A stretch of 64,000 nucleotides of DNA from Phycisphaeraceae bacterium (GTDB taxonomy: Bacteria > Planctomycetota > Phycisphaerae > Phycisphaerales > SM1A02), in contig CP054178.1 in assembly GCA_015709595.1 (NCBI GenBank), positions 1,989,205-2,053,204 of the forward strand, read 5' to 3'. The position numbers and the translations under genes are program-made. Under the pieces are notes generated by a model. It did not search any database. It was not told the DNA's origin and saw only the letters and a program-made list of their open reading frames with translations. This document shows positions 37,654 through 48,626 of this stretch, piece after piece (positions within the stretch are counted from its first letter, which is position 1; each line of letters begins with the position of its first letter).

Positions 37654-37689
37654 TCGCGGCGGCGGCGATTGATGTGATATCCTGCGGGC

Positions 37690-39474
37690 ATGGGCCAGAT
37701 GACCAAGTTCCGTGGCCGCGGCTGCGCGGTCGTCCCGAGCATCCTGTGGATCGTGCTGGCGTCGGCGCTGATGGCCGCCGTGCCGCCGCAAGCGAAGGGC
37801 GATGACCTCGATGCATCCCTCTCGCCGATGCGGGCGCTCGTCGAGCGGTATGCGACAGACCTGAAACTGCTCGAACGCAAGTACCCGGTGCCGATGTCCG
37901 GCGAACGTCGTGAACGCCTGGCGGCATACTTCGCATCGTGGCGCGAGCGGCTCGACGCCGTCGAGTTCGAGCGACTCGACCGCGCCGGTCAGGTTGATCA
38001 CGTGCTGCTGTCGTACGAAGTCGCCCGCGCGGCAAGGGAACTCGAGCATGAGCAGCGACGCCACGAGGAAGTTGCGCCGCTGCTGCCGTTCGCGCCCACG
38101 ATCGTCGGCCTGGAGGAAGCGCGGCGGCGGATGGATCCGCTCAACCCGAGCGAGGCGGCGACCACGCTCGCGGGACTGACCGAGGCGATCGAAGCGGCGC
38201 AGAAGCACTGGACGGAGCGGTCCAAGCACGAAGGTGGGTCGGGAATCAAGCCCACCGCCGCCAACCGGGCGGCCCGCCTGGCGGAATCGCTGCAGCGCAC
38301 CCTGCGAGAGTGGTACCGGTACTACGACGGCTACGACCCGCTCTTCACCTGGTGGGCCGCCGAGCCGTACGCCGACGCCGAGCGGGCGCTGCAGGGTTAC
38401 GCGCGGTTCGTGCGCGGCACGCTGGCGGGGGTCGGCGCGGATGACGGGGACGCCATCATCGGCGATCCGATCGGGCGGGAGGCGCTGATCGACGCGCTGC
38501 GGTTCGAGATGATCCGCTTCACGCCCGAGCAACTCGTCGAGATCGCGCGGCGCGAGCACGAATGGTGCCTGCGCGAGATGAAGAAGGCCGCGAACGAACT
38601 GGGGCACGGCGAGGACTGGCACGCGGCGCTGGAGCACGTCAAAACGCTGCACGTGCAGCCGGGCGAGCAGCCAGAGTTGATCCGCAGGCAGGCGCTGGAG
38701 GCCATCGAGTTCGTCGAATCGCGCGACCTGCTCACCGTGCCCGACCTGGCCAAGGAAGGGTGGCGGATGGAGATGATGTCGCCGGAGCGGCAGAAGGTGA
38801 GCCCGTATTTCCTGGGGGGCGAGTCGATCATCGTGTCCTACCCGACCAACGCCATGAGCCACAAGGACAAGCTCATGTCGATGCGCGGCAACAACCCGTA
38901 CTTCTGCCGCGCCGTGGTGCATCATGAACTGATCCCAGGCCACCACCTGCAGGGGTTCATGACCGACCGTTACAGCACGCACCGGCAGCTGTTCCGAACG
39001 CCGTTCTGGATCGAGGGCTGGGCGCTCTACTGGGAAATGCTGCTGTGGGATCTGGACTTTGCATCCACGCCCGAGCAGCGCATCGGCATGCTGTTCTGGC
39101 GCATGCACCGCTGCGCCCGCATCGTGTTCTCGCTCTCATTCCACCTCGAACAGATGACCGCGCAGCAGTGCATCGACTACCTCATCGAGAACGTGGGCCA
39201 CGAGCCGATCCACGCCGAGGCGGAAGTGCGGCGGTCGGTGAGCGGTGACTACGGTCCGCTCTACCAGGCGGCGTATATGCTCGGGGGGCTGCAGTTCCGC
39301 GCCCTGCACAAGGAACTGGTCGCGTCAGGGAAGATGACGAACCGTCAGTTTCACGACGCCATCCTGCGTCTCGGCCCGATTCCGGTGGAGATGGTGCGGG
39401 CGTCGCTCATGCCGGATGTTCCGCTCTCCCGTGAGTTTGAGCCGTCGTGGGGGTTTTATGAGGGGATTGAGTGA
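37690..39474 (+). CDS. DUF885 family exported metallopeptidase
   Basis: 594 residues. A signal-like N-terminus (VVPSILWIVLASALMAAV) precedes a mostly helical protein. The zinc-site motif HHELIPGHHLQGF near residue 415 and the downstream FWIEGWALYWEMLLWD helix carrying the third ligand Glu are diagnostic of DUF885, a gluzincin-like group. QAAYMLGGLQFRALHKEL near the C-terminus also fits. It probably degrades peptides outside the cytoplasm. A TGATAT at 37675-37680 lies close before the ATG and no Shine-Dalgarno is seen. Confidence 0.85.
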   Translation: MGQMTKFRGRGCAVVPSILWIVLASALMAAVPPQAKGDDLDASLSPMRALVERYATDLKLLERKYPVPMSGERRERLAAYFASWRERLDAVEFERLDRAGQVDHVLLSYEVARAARELEHEQRRHEEVAPLLPFAPTIVGLEEARRRMDPLNPSEAATTLAGLTEAIEAAQKHWTERSKHEGGSGIKPTAANRAARLAESLQRTLREWYRYYDGYDPLFTWWAAEPYADAERALQGYARFVRGTLAGVGADDGDAIIGDPIGREALIDALRFEMIRFTPEQLVEIARREHEWCLREMKKAANELGHGEDWHAALEHVKTLHVQPGEQPELIRRQALEAIEFVESRDLLTVPDLAKEGWRMEMMSPERQKVSPYFLGGESIIVSYPTNAMSHKDKLMSMRGNNPYFCRAVVHHELIPGHHLQGFMTDRYSTHRQLFRTPFWIEGWALYWEMLLWDLDFASTPEQRIGMLFWRMHRCARIVFSLSFHLEQMTAQQCIDYLIENVGHEPIHAEAEVRRSVSGDYGPLYQAAYMLGGLQFRALHKELVASGKMTNRQFHDAILRLGPIPVEMVRASLMPDVPLSREFEPSWGFYEGIE

Positions 39475-39536
39475 AACGATCGCCAGCCCGGAGTACGGAA
39501 GCGTTTCCGAAATGCTGGTGTCAACATCCCGCCGCG

Positions 39537-39542
39537 TAGAAT
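39537..39542 (+). promoter_or_regulatory. Putative -10 box seven bases before the ATG
   Basis: TAGAAT, in CGTAGAATCC, ends seven bases before the ATG at 39550, with no ribosome-binding site between. If this is a real -10, the mRNA would be leaderless. Confidence 0.4.
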
Positions 39543-39549
39543 CCTTGGA

Positions 39550-40137
39550 ATGTCCCTCACCTCCTACCGAGCATTCGTGATGGCGGTGGATCGCGTCGAG
39601 CGTCGATTGCGGGAAGTGACCGGCGCGCTGGGGCGCGAGGGCATCCCCTACGCCGTGGTGGGCGGCAACGCGGTGGCGGCGTGGGTGAGCCGGGCCGACC
39701 CGAGCGCGACGCGGACCACCAAGGACGTCGATCTCCTCGTCAACCGGCGCGATCTGGAACCCATCACGCGGGTAATGAAGACGCTCGGATTCGAGCGCGA
39801 GGACCTGCGATCGCTGGTGATGTTCATCGACCCCGAGGAGCCGAGCCGCAGGGCGGGCGTTCACCTCATCTGGGCTGGCGAGTTGGTCCGCCCGAGCTAC
39901 GCCTGCCCCGCGCCGATGGTGAGCGAATCGGTGACCGATCCGCAGGGGTTCTCGGTGCTCGATCTGCCCGCGCTGGTGCGGATGAAACTGACTTCGCTGC
40001 GCGACATCGACCGCGTTCACATCGCCGACCTGGCGCGAGTCGGGTTGATTGACGAGTCGGTCCGTGCGTCGCTGCCGGACGCCCTTCGTGCGCGGCTCGA
40101 TGAGATCGTCGCAACCATCGACGACGATCAACCCTGA
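39550..40137 (+). CDS. Nucleotidyltransferase-like protein (AbiEii/DUF6036 type)
   Basis: 195 residues. The segment YAVVGGNAVAAWVSRADPSA followed by TKDVDLLVNRRDLEP has the G-G-x-A-x-x-x-H/W and D-[VI]-D pattern of minimal nucleotidyltransferases (the two Asp in KDVDLL). The C-terminal part (LPALVRMKLTSLRDIDRVHI) matches the K-x-x-x-x-R-x-K-D region. Such proteins include AbiEii-type toxins and aminoglycoside-type enzymes. No partner antitoxin gene is visible beside it. It may be leaderless. Confidence 0.68.
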   Translation: MSLTSYRAFVMAVDRVERRLREVTGALGREGIPYAVVGGNAVAAWVSRADPSATRTTKDVDLLVNRRDLEPITRVMKTLGFEREDLRSLVMFIDPEEPSRRAGVHLIWAGELVRPSYACPAPMVSESVTDPQGFSVLDLPALVRMKLTSLRDIDRVHIADLARVGLIDESVRASLPDALRARLDEIVATIDDDQP

Positions 40138-40186
40138 CTGTCAATGCTGGCCGGCGGCCACACTGACCGCTTGCGACACCGAAGAG

Positions 40187-40211
40187 CCCCCACCCCGGCC
40201 CTCTCCCGAGG
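40187..40211. repeat. Partial unit of the palindromic repeat family
   Basis: CCCCCACCCCGGCCCTCTCC and CGAGG match the reverse-oriented unit of 37136-37177 and the units at 1585-1716. It lies in the 104-bp gap between convergent genes. Confidence 0.6.
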
Positions 40212-40241
40212 AAAGAAGGAGTATCAGGTCGCGCAGGCGCC

Positions 40242-41543
40242 TCACACATCAAACATCATCCGCTCGGGGTGCTCGATGCACTCCTTCACGTGGACGAGGA
40301 AGCCCACCGACTCCGCGCCATCGACAATGCGGTGGTCGTACGACAGCGCCAGGTACATCATGGGCCTTAGCGCGATCTGGCCGGGGTGGTCGGGGTCTTC
40401 CACGGCGCGCTTCTTGATGGCGTGCATGCCCAGGATGGCTGACTGGGGCGGGTTGAGGATGGGCGTGGCCATGAGCGAGCCGAACACGCCGCCGTTGGTG
40501 ATGGTGAACGTGCCGCCCTGCAGTTCGTCGAGCGTGAGTTTGCCGTCGCGGGCCCGTGCGGCCAGGTCTCGCACCGCCTTCTCGATGTCGGCGAAGGAGA
40601 GCAGGTGCGCGTCCCTGATGATGGGCACCGTCAGCCCCTTGTCCGTGCTCACCGCGATCGACAGGTCCACGTAGTTGTGGTGGACGATCGAATCCTCCTC
40701 GATGTAGGCGTTGATGCGCGGATACTTCGCCAGCGCCGAGCAGGCCGCCTTGACGAAGAAGGACATCAGGCCCAGCCCCACGCCGTGCTTCTTCTCGAAC
40801 TGCTCCTTGAAGCGCGAACGAAGCGCCATGACGTTGGTCATGTCGGCTTCGTTGAAGGTGGTGAGCATGGCGGTGGTGTTCTTGGCGTACACCAGCCGCT
40901 CGGCGATGCGCTGCCGCAGCTTGGACATCTTCTCGCGGGTGTCGGCGCGGTTCTCCGAGCCGTGTGCGACGGGACGTGTCTCCGACCCGTGCGCGGCGGC
41001 GGGCTTCACCTTCGGCTCGGCGATGGCCGCGACCGGCGTCGTCTTGGCGTTGAGAACATCGTCCTTGGTCACACGACCGCCCGGGCCGGTGCCGCGCACG
41101 CCGCCCAGGTCGATCCCGCGCTCCTCGGCGATTTTGCGCGCCACGGACGTGGCCCGCACGCCCGCATCCGGCTCGCCGTTGGCGACGGCAACGGCGCTGG
41201 ACGACGCGCTCGGCGTGGATGAGCCGGCGGCGACAACGGCCGTCGCGGCCGCGCCCCCCACGGCCCCCACGCCACCCACACTCGCCGCGCCTGCCCTGGG
41301 CTTCGCCGCCGCCGTGTCGATCGAGGCGACCACGGCGCCGATGGGCAGTTCCGACCCCGGCGCCGCGATGACGGTGATGACGCCGGCGTCGGCGGAGGGA
41401 ACGTCAGTCGTGATCTTGTCCGACTCGATCTCGTAGAGCGGTTCGTCCTTCTCCACGTAGTCACCCGTGGACTTGTGCCACTTGGTGAGCACCACTTCGG
41501 TGATCGACTCGCCGAGGGACGGAATCGTGACATCGACGGGCAT
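40242..41543 (-). CDS. sucB: Dihydrolipoyllysine succinyltransferase, E2 of 2-oxoglutarate dehydrogenase
   Basis: 433 residues. The N-terminal lipoyl domain (PSLGESITEVVLTKWHKSTG, lipoylated Lys in ESDKITTDVPS near 44) leads through an Ala/Pro-rich linker to the E1/E3-binding domain (SVARKIAEERGIDLGGVRGT near 134). The catalytic domain ends with YDHRIVDGAESVGFLV (catalytic His and Asp). The LGE lipoyl start and the LMSFFVKAA segment fit SucB rather than pyruvate dehydrogenase E2, as does the adjoining sucA. It transfers succinyl groups to CoA in the TCA cycle. Confidence 0.93.
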   Translation of the reverse strand: MPVDVTIPSLGESITEVVLTKWHKSTGDYVEKDEPLYEIESDKITTDVPSADAGVITVIAAPGSELPIGAVVASIDTAAAKPRAGAASVGGVGAVGGAAATAVVAAGSSTPSASSSAVAVANGEPDAGVRATSVARKIAEERGIDLGGVRGTGPGGRVTKDDVLNAKTTPVAAIAEPKVKPAAAHGSETRPVAHGSENRADTREKMSKLRQRIAERLVYAKNTTAMLTTFNEADMTNVMALRSRFKEQFEKKHGVGLGLMSFFVKAACSALAKYPRINAYIEEDSIVHHNYVDLSIAVSTDKGLTVPIIRDAHLLSFADIEKAVRDLAARARDGKLTLDELQGGTFTITNGGVFGSLMATPILNPPQSAILGMHAIKKRAVEDPDHPGQIALRPMMYLALSYDHRIVDGAESVGFLVHVKECIEHPERMMFDV

Positions 41544-41591
41544 GAGCGGGGAGTCCTTTCTGTCGCCGGATCACCGGGTCCGTTGCTTCGT

Positions 41592-44438
<2,847 letters not shown>

Positions 44439-44547
44439 GATGAACTCCGCGCCACGCGGGGCGCTGCTTCCTGATGAGCGATTCTAGTCGATTCCTGAAA
44501 AAAGACGACGCTGGGGAGAACCTGTCGGTGGCGTGCCGGGATGAGGA

Positions 44548-44572
44548 ACACAGGCGGGACGCCCGTGCCACT
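44548..44572. repeat. Short GC-rich repeat containing GCGGGACGCCCGTGCCAC
   Basis: ACACAGGCGGGACGCCCGTG and CCACT form a small imperfect hairpin and share GTGCCAC with other palindromes here. It lies in the 177-bp gap between priA and sucA; nothing else is recognisable in the gap. Confidence 0.4.
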
Positions 44573-44615
44573 GGACGCCTCCGCCATTGGACGCCTGGAC
44601 CGCTGATCCCTTGGG

Positions 44616-46997
44616 TCACAGCAGCGCCACGGGGTCCACATCCACTGCGGTGCGGGCGTCCGCCACCAGCAGCCCGGCGTTGCGGGCGTCGGTCAGCAGG
44701 CGTTGCAGCGTGCCGGGCGATGAGGCCAGCACCTCCACCTGCTGCCGGTGGAAGCCGGCGATCCGCGAAATCGGGCAGGGGGATGGGCCGCGCACCCGAA
44801 CCCCTTCCGGAGCGCGGCTGCGCAGATGAACCGCCAGGGCGTTGGCGGAGGCGACCGCCTCCGCCAGGTCTTCATCCCGCACCACAATGCGGGCCAGTCG
44901 AGTCGTCGGCGGCAGCCCATTTCGCTCGCGGATGGCCAGTTCCGCCTTGGCGAAGCCCTCGTAGTCGTGCCTGGCTGCCAGCCGGATGGGGAGCGCGTCC
45001 GGCTGGAAACTCTGCACCACCACGCGTCCCGGCTCGCTCCCTCGACCGGCCCGTCCCGCCACCTGGCTGACAAGTTGAAACGTCCGCTCGGACGCCCGGA
45101 AGTCGGGCAGGTTGATCGAGGTGTCGGCGTTGATGACCCCCACCAGGCGCACGCCCGGAAAATCCAGCCCCTTGGCGATCATCTGGGTGCCGACCAGCAC
45201 CGTGATCTCGCGCCGGGCGAAGCGTCCCAGCACGTCGTGGAACGATGATGCGCCGTGCATGGTGTCCGAGTCCACGCGCACGATGTCCCGCCCGACCGTC
45301 AGCGAGGGCAGCATCGAGCCCAGCTCCTCCTCCACGCGCTGCGTGCCCAGTCCGAAGTTGACGATCTTCCTGCCGCACTGCGGGCAGTCGCGCGGCAGGC
45401 GCTGCTCGCTCTGGCAGTGATGGCAGCGCAGGTAGCCGCCCGCGGGAATGCTCAGGTCGCGGTGCATCACCATCGGGGCGTCGCACTGGTCGCATTCCAT
45501 GATCCACCCGCAGCCGTGATCCGGGCAGGCCACGTAGTTGGCGAAGCCGCGCCGGTTGAGCAGGATGATCGCCTGAAAACCCTCATCGACGGTGCGGCGG
45601 AGCTCCTGCTCCAGCAGCGGTCCGATCAGGTGAACGTGCCGGGAATCACGACGCATCCGCATCTGGGCGCGGAAGTCCACGATCTTCACCGAGGGCATCA
45701 TCGTGCCCGGCACGCGCGTGGGAAGCCGGTGCAATGTGAAGGCGCCGCGCACGGTGGCGTTGTGCCATGATTCCAGCGACGGCGTCGCGCTGCCCAGCAC
45801 CACGGGACAGCCCGCGATCTGACCCCGCCGGATCGCCACGTCCCGGCCGTGGTACCGCGGGAGTTGGTCCTGCTTGTATGAACTGTCGTGCTCCTCATCG
45901 ACGATGATGAGCCCCAGCCGTGCATCAGGAATCGGCGCGAAGACCGCCGACCGCGCCCCCAGCACGATCTGGGCGTGGCCTTCGGCGACCAGGTTCCACT
46001 GCTGGTTTCGCTGCGCGGCGGTCAGGCCCGAGTGCAGCACGGCGACGCGGTGGTGCAGGAACCGGCCGATCAGCCGCCCGCCCGTCTGGGGCGTGAGCGC
46101 AATCTCCGGCACCAGCATCAGCGCCGTCTTGCCCGACGCAACGGCTTGCTCGATGAGACGAATGTAGACCTCGGTCTTGCCCGAGCCGGTGACCCCCTGG
46201 ATGAGATGCGTGGAGAAGCCGCGCGGCAACACGGCGCCGATCGAGTCGATGACCCGCTGCTGGTCGGGGGTGAGTGCGTCAGGAACGAACCGATCCACCG
46301 CCGCGTCAGCCCAGCCGGCCTCGATCGCCGTGCGCGTCGTGCGGGTGAGCAGTCCCCTGTCGATCAGGGCGCGAATGGGCGCGATGGACTTGAGCCCCGC
46401 GCGATCGGCCAGCGCGTGCATTTCGATGGGTCGCTCCCAGGCCGGCAGAGTCGCCATCGCCTCGATCACGCGACGCTGATGCTTCGAGAGCCGGGGCGAT
46501 CGCGCCGGCTCGTCCGATGGGCGCCCCGCATCGGCGCTCGATGACGGCGAGGGCAGATCGACAAAGTGCCTCGTGACCCGCCCCACGTCTTTCTTCACCG
46601 CCCCAGGCAGCATGGTGGCGAAGACCATGCCCAGCGGCGTGCAGTAGTAGGCGCTGAGCCAGCGGGCGAGGTCGCTCAGTTCCGACGGGAGTCGATGGCT
46701 CCCCGGGGCGCGCGACAGGATCGACTTGTATCGCGTCGGCGCGGCGGATTCGCCGTTTCCCAGGCGATCGGGGTCCGATTCGATCCCGGTCACGTAACCG
46801 ACCGTGGGTTTGTCGCCCCGACCGAGTGGAACCATCACCCGCTCACCCGGCGACAGGTCGGCCAGATCGGGCGGGATGGCGTAGGTCAACCCGTTGGGAT
46901 AGCGGTCGATGCCTCGCTCGACGACCACCTGGGCGAAACCCGCCGGCGGCAGGTCCGCCGCGCTGGTGAACAAGGATGGAGCAGCATCACGCGGCAC
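44616..46997 (-). CDS. priA: Primosomal replication restart helicase PriA
   Basis: 793 residues (E. coli 732). The N-terminal DNA-binding domain includes RYPNGLTYAIP and GERVMVPLGRG. The helicase core has Walker A GVTGSGKTEVYIRLIEQAVA near residue 270, the DEEH box in VDEEHDSSYKQDQLPRYHGR, and GSATPSLESW. Eight zinc-binding cysteines lie in pairs: CPDHGC, CDQC, CHHC and CPQC. QVAGRAGRGSEPGRVVVQ is motif VI. It reloads the replicative helicase at stalled forks. It is divergent from carA. Confidence 0.95.
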   Translation of the reverse strand: MPRDAAPSLFTSAADLPPAGFAQVVVERGIDRYPNGLTYAIPPDLADLSPGERVMVPLGRGDKPTVGYVTGIESDPDRLGNGESAAPTRYKSILSRAPGSHRLPSELSDLARWLSAYYCTPLGMVFATMLPGAVKKDVGRVTRHFVDLPSPSSSADAGRPSDEPARSPRLSKHQRRVIEAMATLPAWERPIEMHALADRAGLKSIAPIRALIDRGLLTRTTRTAIEAGWADAAVDRFVPDALTPDQQRVIDSIGAVLPRGFSTHLIQGVTGSGKTEVYIRLIEQAVASGKTALMLVPEIALTPQTGGRLIGRFLHHRVAVLHSGLTAAQRNQQWNLVAEGHAQIVLGARSAVFAPIPDARLGLIIVDEEHDSSYKQDQLPRYHGRDVAIRRGQIAGCPVVLGSATPSLESWHNATVRGAFTLHRLPTRVPGTMMPSVKIVDFRAQMRMRRDSRHVHLIGPLLEQELRRTVDEGFQAIILLNRRGFANYVACPDHGCGWIMECDQCDAPMVMHRDLSIPAGGYLRCHHCQSEQRLPRDCPQCGRKIVNFGLGTQRVEEELGSMLPSLTVGRDIVRVDSDTMHGASSFHDVLGRFARREITVLVGTQMIAKGLDFPGVRLVGVINADTSINLPDFRASERTFQLVSQVAGRAGRGSEPGRVVVQSFQPDALPIRLAARHDYEGFAKAELAIRERNGLPPTTRLARIVVRDEDLAEAVASANALAVHLRSRAPEGVRVRGPSPCPISRIAGFHRQQVEVLASSPGTLQRLLTDARNAGLLVADARTAVDVDPVALL

Positions 46998-47052
46998 GGG
47001 AGCACTGTATCGTCCTGCGTCGTTTTCGATTCCTTTGCGTGCCGCCCCCGGC

Positions 47053-47058
47053 TACCAT
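47053..47058 (+). promoter_or_regulatory. Putative -10 box for carA
   Basis: TACCAT in GGCTACCATC ends nine bases before the carA ATG, with no Shine-Dalgarno between. This fits a leaderless or nearly leaderless mRNA. No -35 is obvious. Confidence 0.35.
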
Positions 47059-47067
47059 CAACCTTTG

Positions 47068-48270
47068 ATGAACAAGCCCACGACCGATCGGCCCGCCGCC
47101 CGCCTTGCACTCGAGGACGGTACGGTGTTTCACGGCGCCGCGTTCGGCGCCTGCCAGTCTCCCCACAGCCAGACGGGCGAGGTTGTCTTCAACACCGCCA
47201 TGTGCGGCTACCAGGAAGCCCTGACCGACCCCAGTTATTCAGGGCAGATTCTCACCATGACCGCCACGCAGGTGGGCAACTACGGCATCTCGCGGGAGGA
47301 TGTCGAGAGCGGCAAACCCCAGGTTGCCGGGTTCGTGATCCGGGAGCTCAGCCGGGTTCCCTCGAACTATCGGTCGTACACCGACCTCTCATCCTGGCTG
47401 GCGGAGCATGGCGTGATCGGCATCGAGGGGATCGATACGCGCGCCCTCGTGCGCCGGCTCCGCACCAGGGGAGCCATGCGAGGCGTGATCTCCTGCGACC
47501 CGACCAGGACCGACGCCGACCTGGTGGCGATGGCCAACGCCGCCCCCGTGATGAGCGGGCAGAACCTTGCTTGCGTGGTCAGCCCCAGGGGCCGGGGCGA
47601 ATGGGGCGAGGGGCTCGGGGAATGGACTGGCCGCGTCGCCACGGATGCTCCCCCGGGAGCGTTTCACGTGGTGTCGCTCGACTGCGGGGCCAAGCGAAAC
47701 ATCTATCGCCACCTGGCGGAGCGGGGCTGCCGCATCACGATTCTCCCATTTGACACCCCGCCAGCCCAGATTCGGGCACTGAAGCCCGACGGGTTGTTCA
47801 TCTCGAACGGTCCCGGCGATCCCGAGGCGGTGGAGGCGACCGTCGCCACGCTGCGGGAGATCGCCGGCGAGGTGCCGACCTTCGGTATCTGCCTGGGGCA
47901 TCAGTTGTTAGCGCTGTCGATGGGGGCGCGGACCTACAAGCTCAAGTTCGGCCACCGCGGGGCCAACCAGCCGATCCGAAACCTGATGACGGGTCGGGTG
48001 GAGATCACCAGTCAGAACCACGGGTTCTGCGTCGATCCTGATTCGCTCCCGCCTGAGACGTGCGAGGTAACCCACTTGCACCTGAACGACGGCACGGTGG
48101 CGGGCTTCCGACACCGGACCAGGCCGATTTTCAGCGTGCAGTACCACCCGGAGGCCTCTCCCGGCCCGCATGATTCCGCGTATCTGTTCGACTGCTTCAT
48201 CGAGATGATGCGGACGGGGCGCCCGTTGGATGCGCACACCGTGGATCGTCTTCAGGCCCAGCCGGTCTGA
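47068..48270 (+). CDS. carA: Carbamoyl-phosphate synthase small (glutaminase) subunit
   Basis: 400 residues. The N-terminal CPSase-sm domain has LEDGTVFHGAAFGA and GEVVFNTAMCGYQEALTDPS. The class I glutaminase domain has FISNGPGDPEAVEATVATLR, nucleophile Cys in FGICLGHQLLALSMGA, ITSQNHGFCVDPDSLP, and the catalytic His-Glu in YHPEASPGPHDSAYLFD. It supplies ammonia to CarB for pyrimidine and arginine synthesis. The start at 47068 matches family length; a longer upstream ORF exists without family features. carB is not adjacent. Confidence 0.96.
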   Translation: MNKPTTDRPAARLALEDGTVFHGAAFGACQSPHSQTGEVVFNTAMCGYQEALTDPSYSGQILTMTATQVGNYGISREDVESGKPQVAGFVIRELSRVPSNYRSYTDLSSWLAEHGVIGIEGIDTRALVRRLRTRGAMRGVISCDPTRTDADLVAMANAAPVMSGQNLACVVSPRGRGEWGEGLGEWTGRVATDAPPGAFHVVSLDCGAKRNIYRHLAERGCRITILPFDTPPAQIRALKPDGLFISNGPGDPEAVEATVATLREIAGEVPTFGICLGHQLLALSMGARTYKLKFGHRGANQPIRNLMTGRVEITSQNHGFCVDPDSLPPETCEVTHLHLNDGTVAGFRHRTRPIFSVQYHPEASPGPHDSAYLFDCFIEMMRTGRPLDAHTVDRLQAQPV

Positions 48271-48626
48271 CGCCAGCCGGGTCGCCGCCGTCGTCCCCCG
48301 TTTGACACGGAATCCGTCCGTAACGGTCCCGGTCTTGGCCGGGGTGGTGTTCCGCGCAATCTGTGCGGCGGGGAGAACGGAGAGGCCGATCTTCAGCCGG
48401 GTGACCTTGCGTGGCAGGGACAGAAAGCGTCAGGAATCGGAATCTTGGGGTCGCCGACCCCCTTGCGTTCGTTTTCAGGCGGCTGTAGTCTGTGGTCTTG
48501 TCCCGTGAAGGGTGGGTGAAGTTTCGGCAGGCGTCGCACCGTGGCGAGCCGCCGGAAGCACCCCACGTGTGTTCATCGTGCGATGCGACCAACGCCCCGG
48601 TCATCGCGAAACTTGGAGAGGTACGC
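48271..48626 (+). other. 356-bp region between carA and the secretin gene
   Basis: No gene is seen. A small hairpin GGGGT-CGCCG-ACCCC at 48447-48461, followed within ten bases by a T-rich stretch, could be a weak terminator for carA. A TAGTCT at 48486-48491 could be a -10 for the secretin, leaving a ~130-base leader. A TTGACA at 48302-48307 has no partner -10. Confidence 0.35.

Noticed and set aside
48302-48307. TTGACA as a -35 for the secretin gene
   Set aside because: No acceptable -10 lies 16-18 bases downstream.
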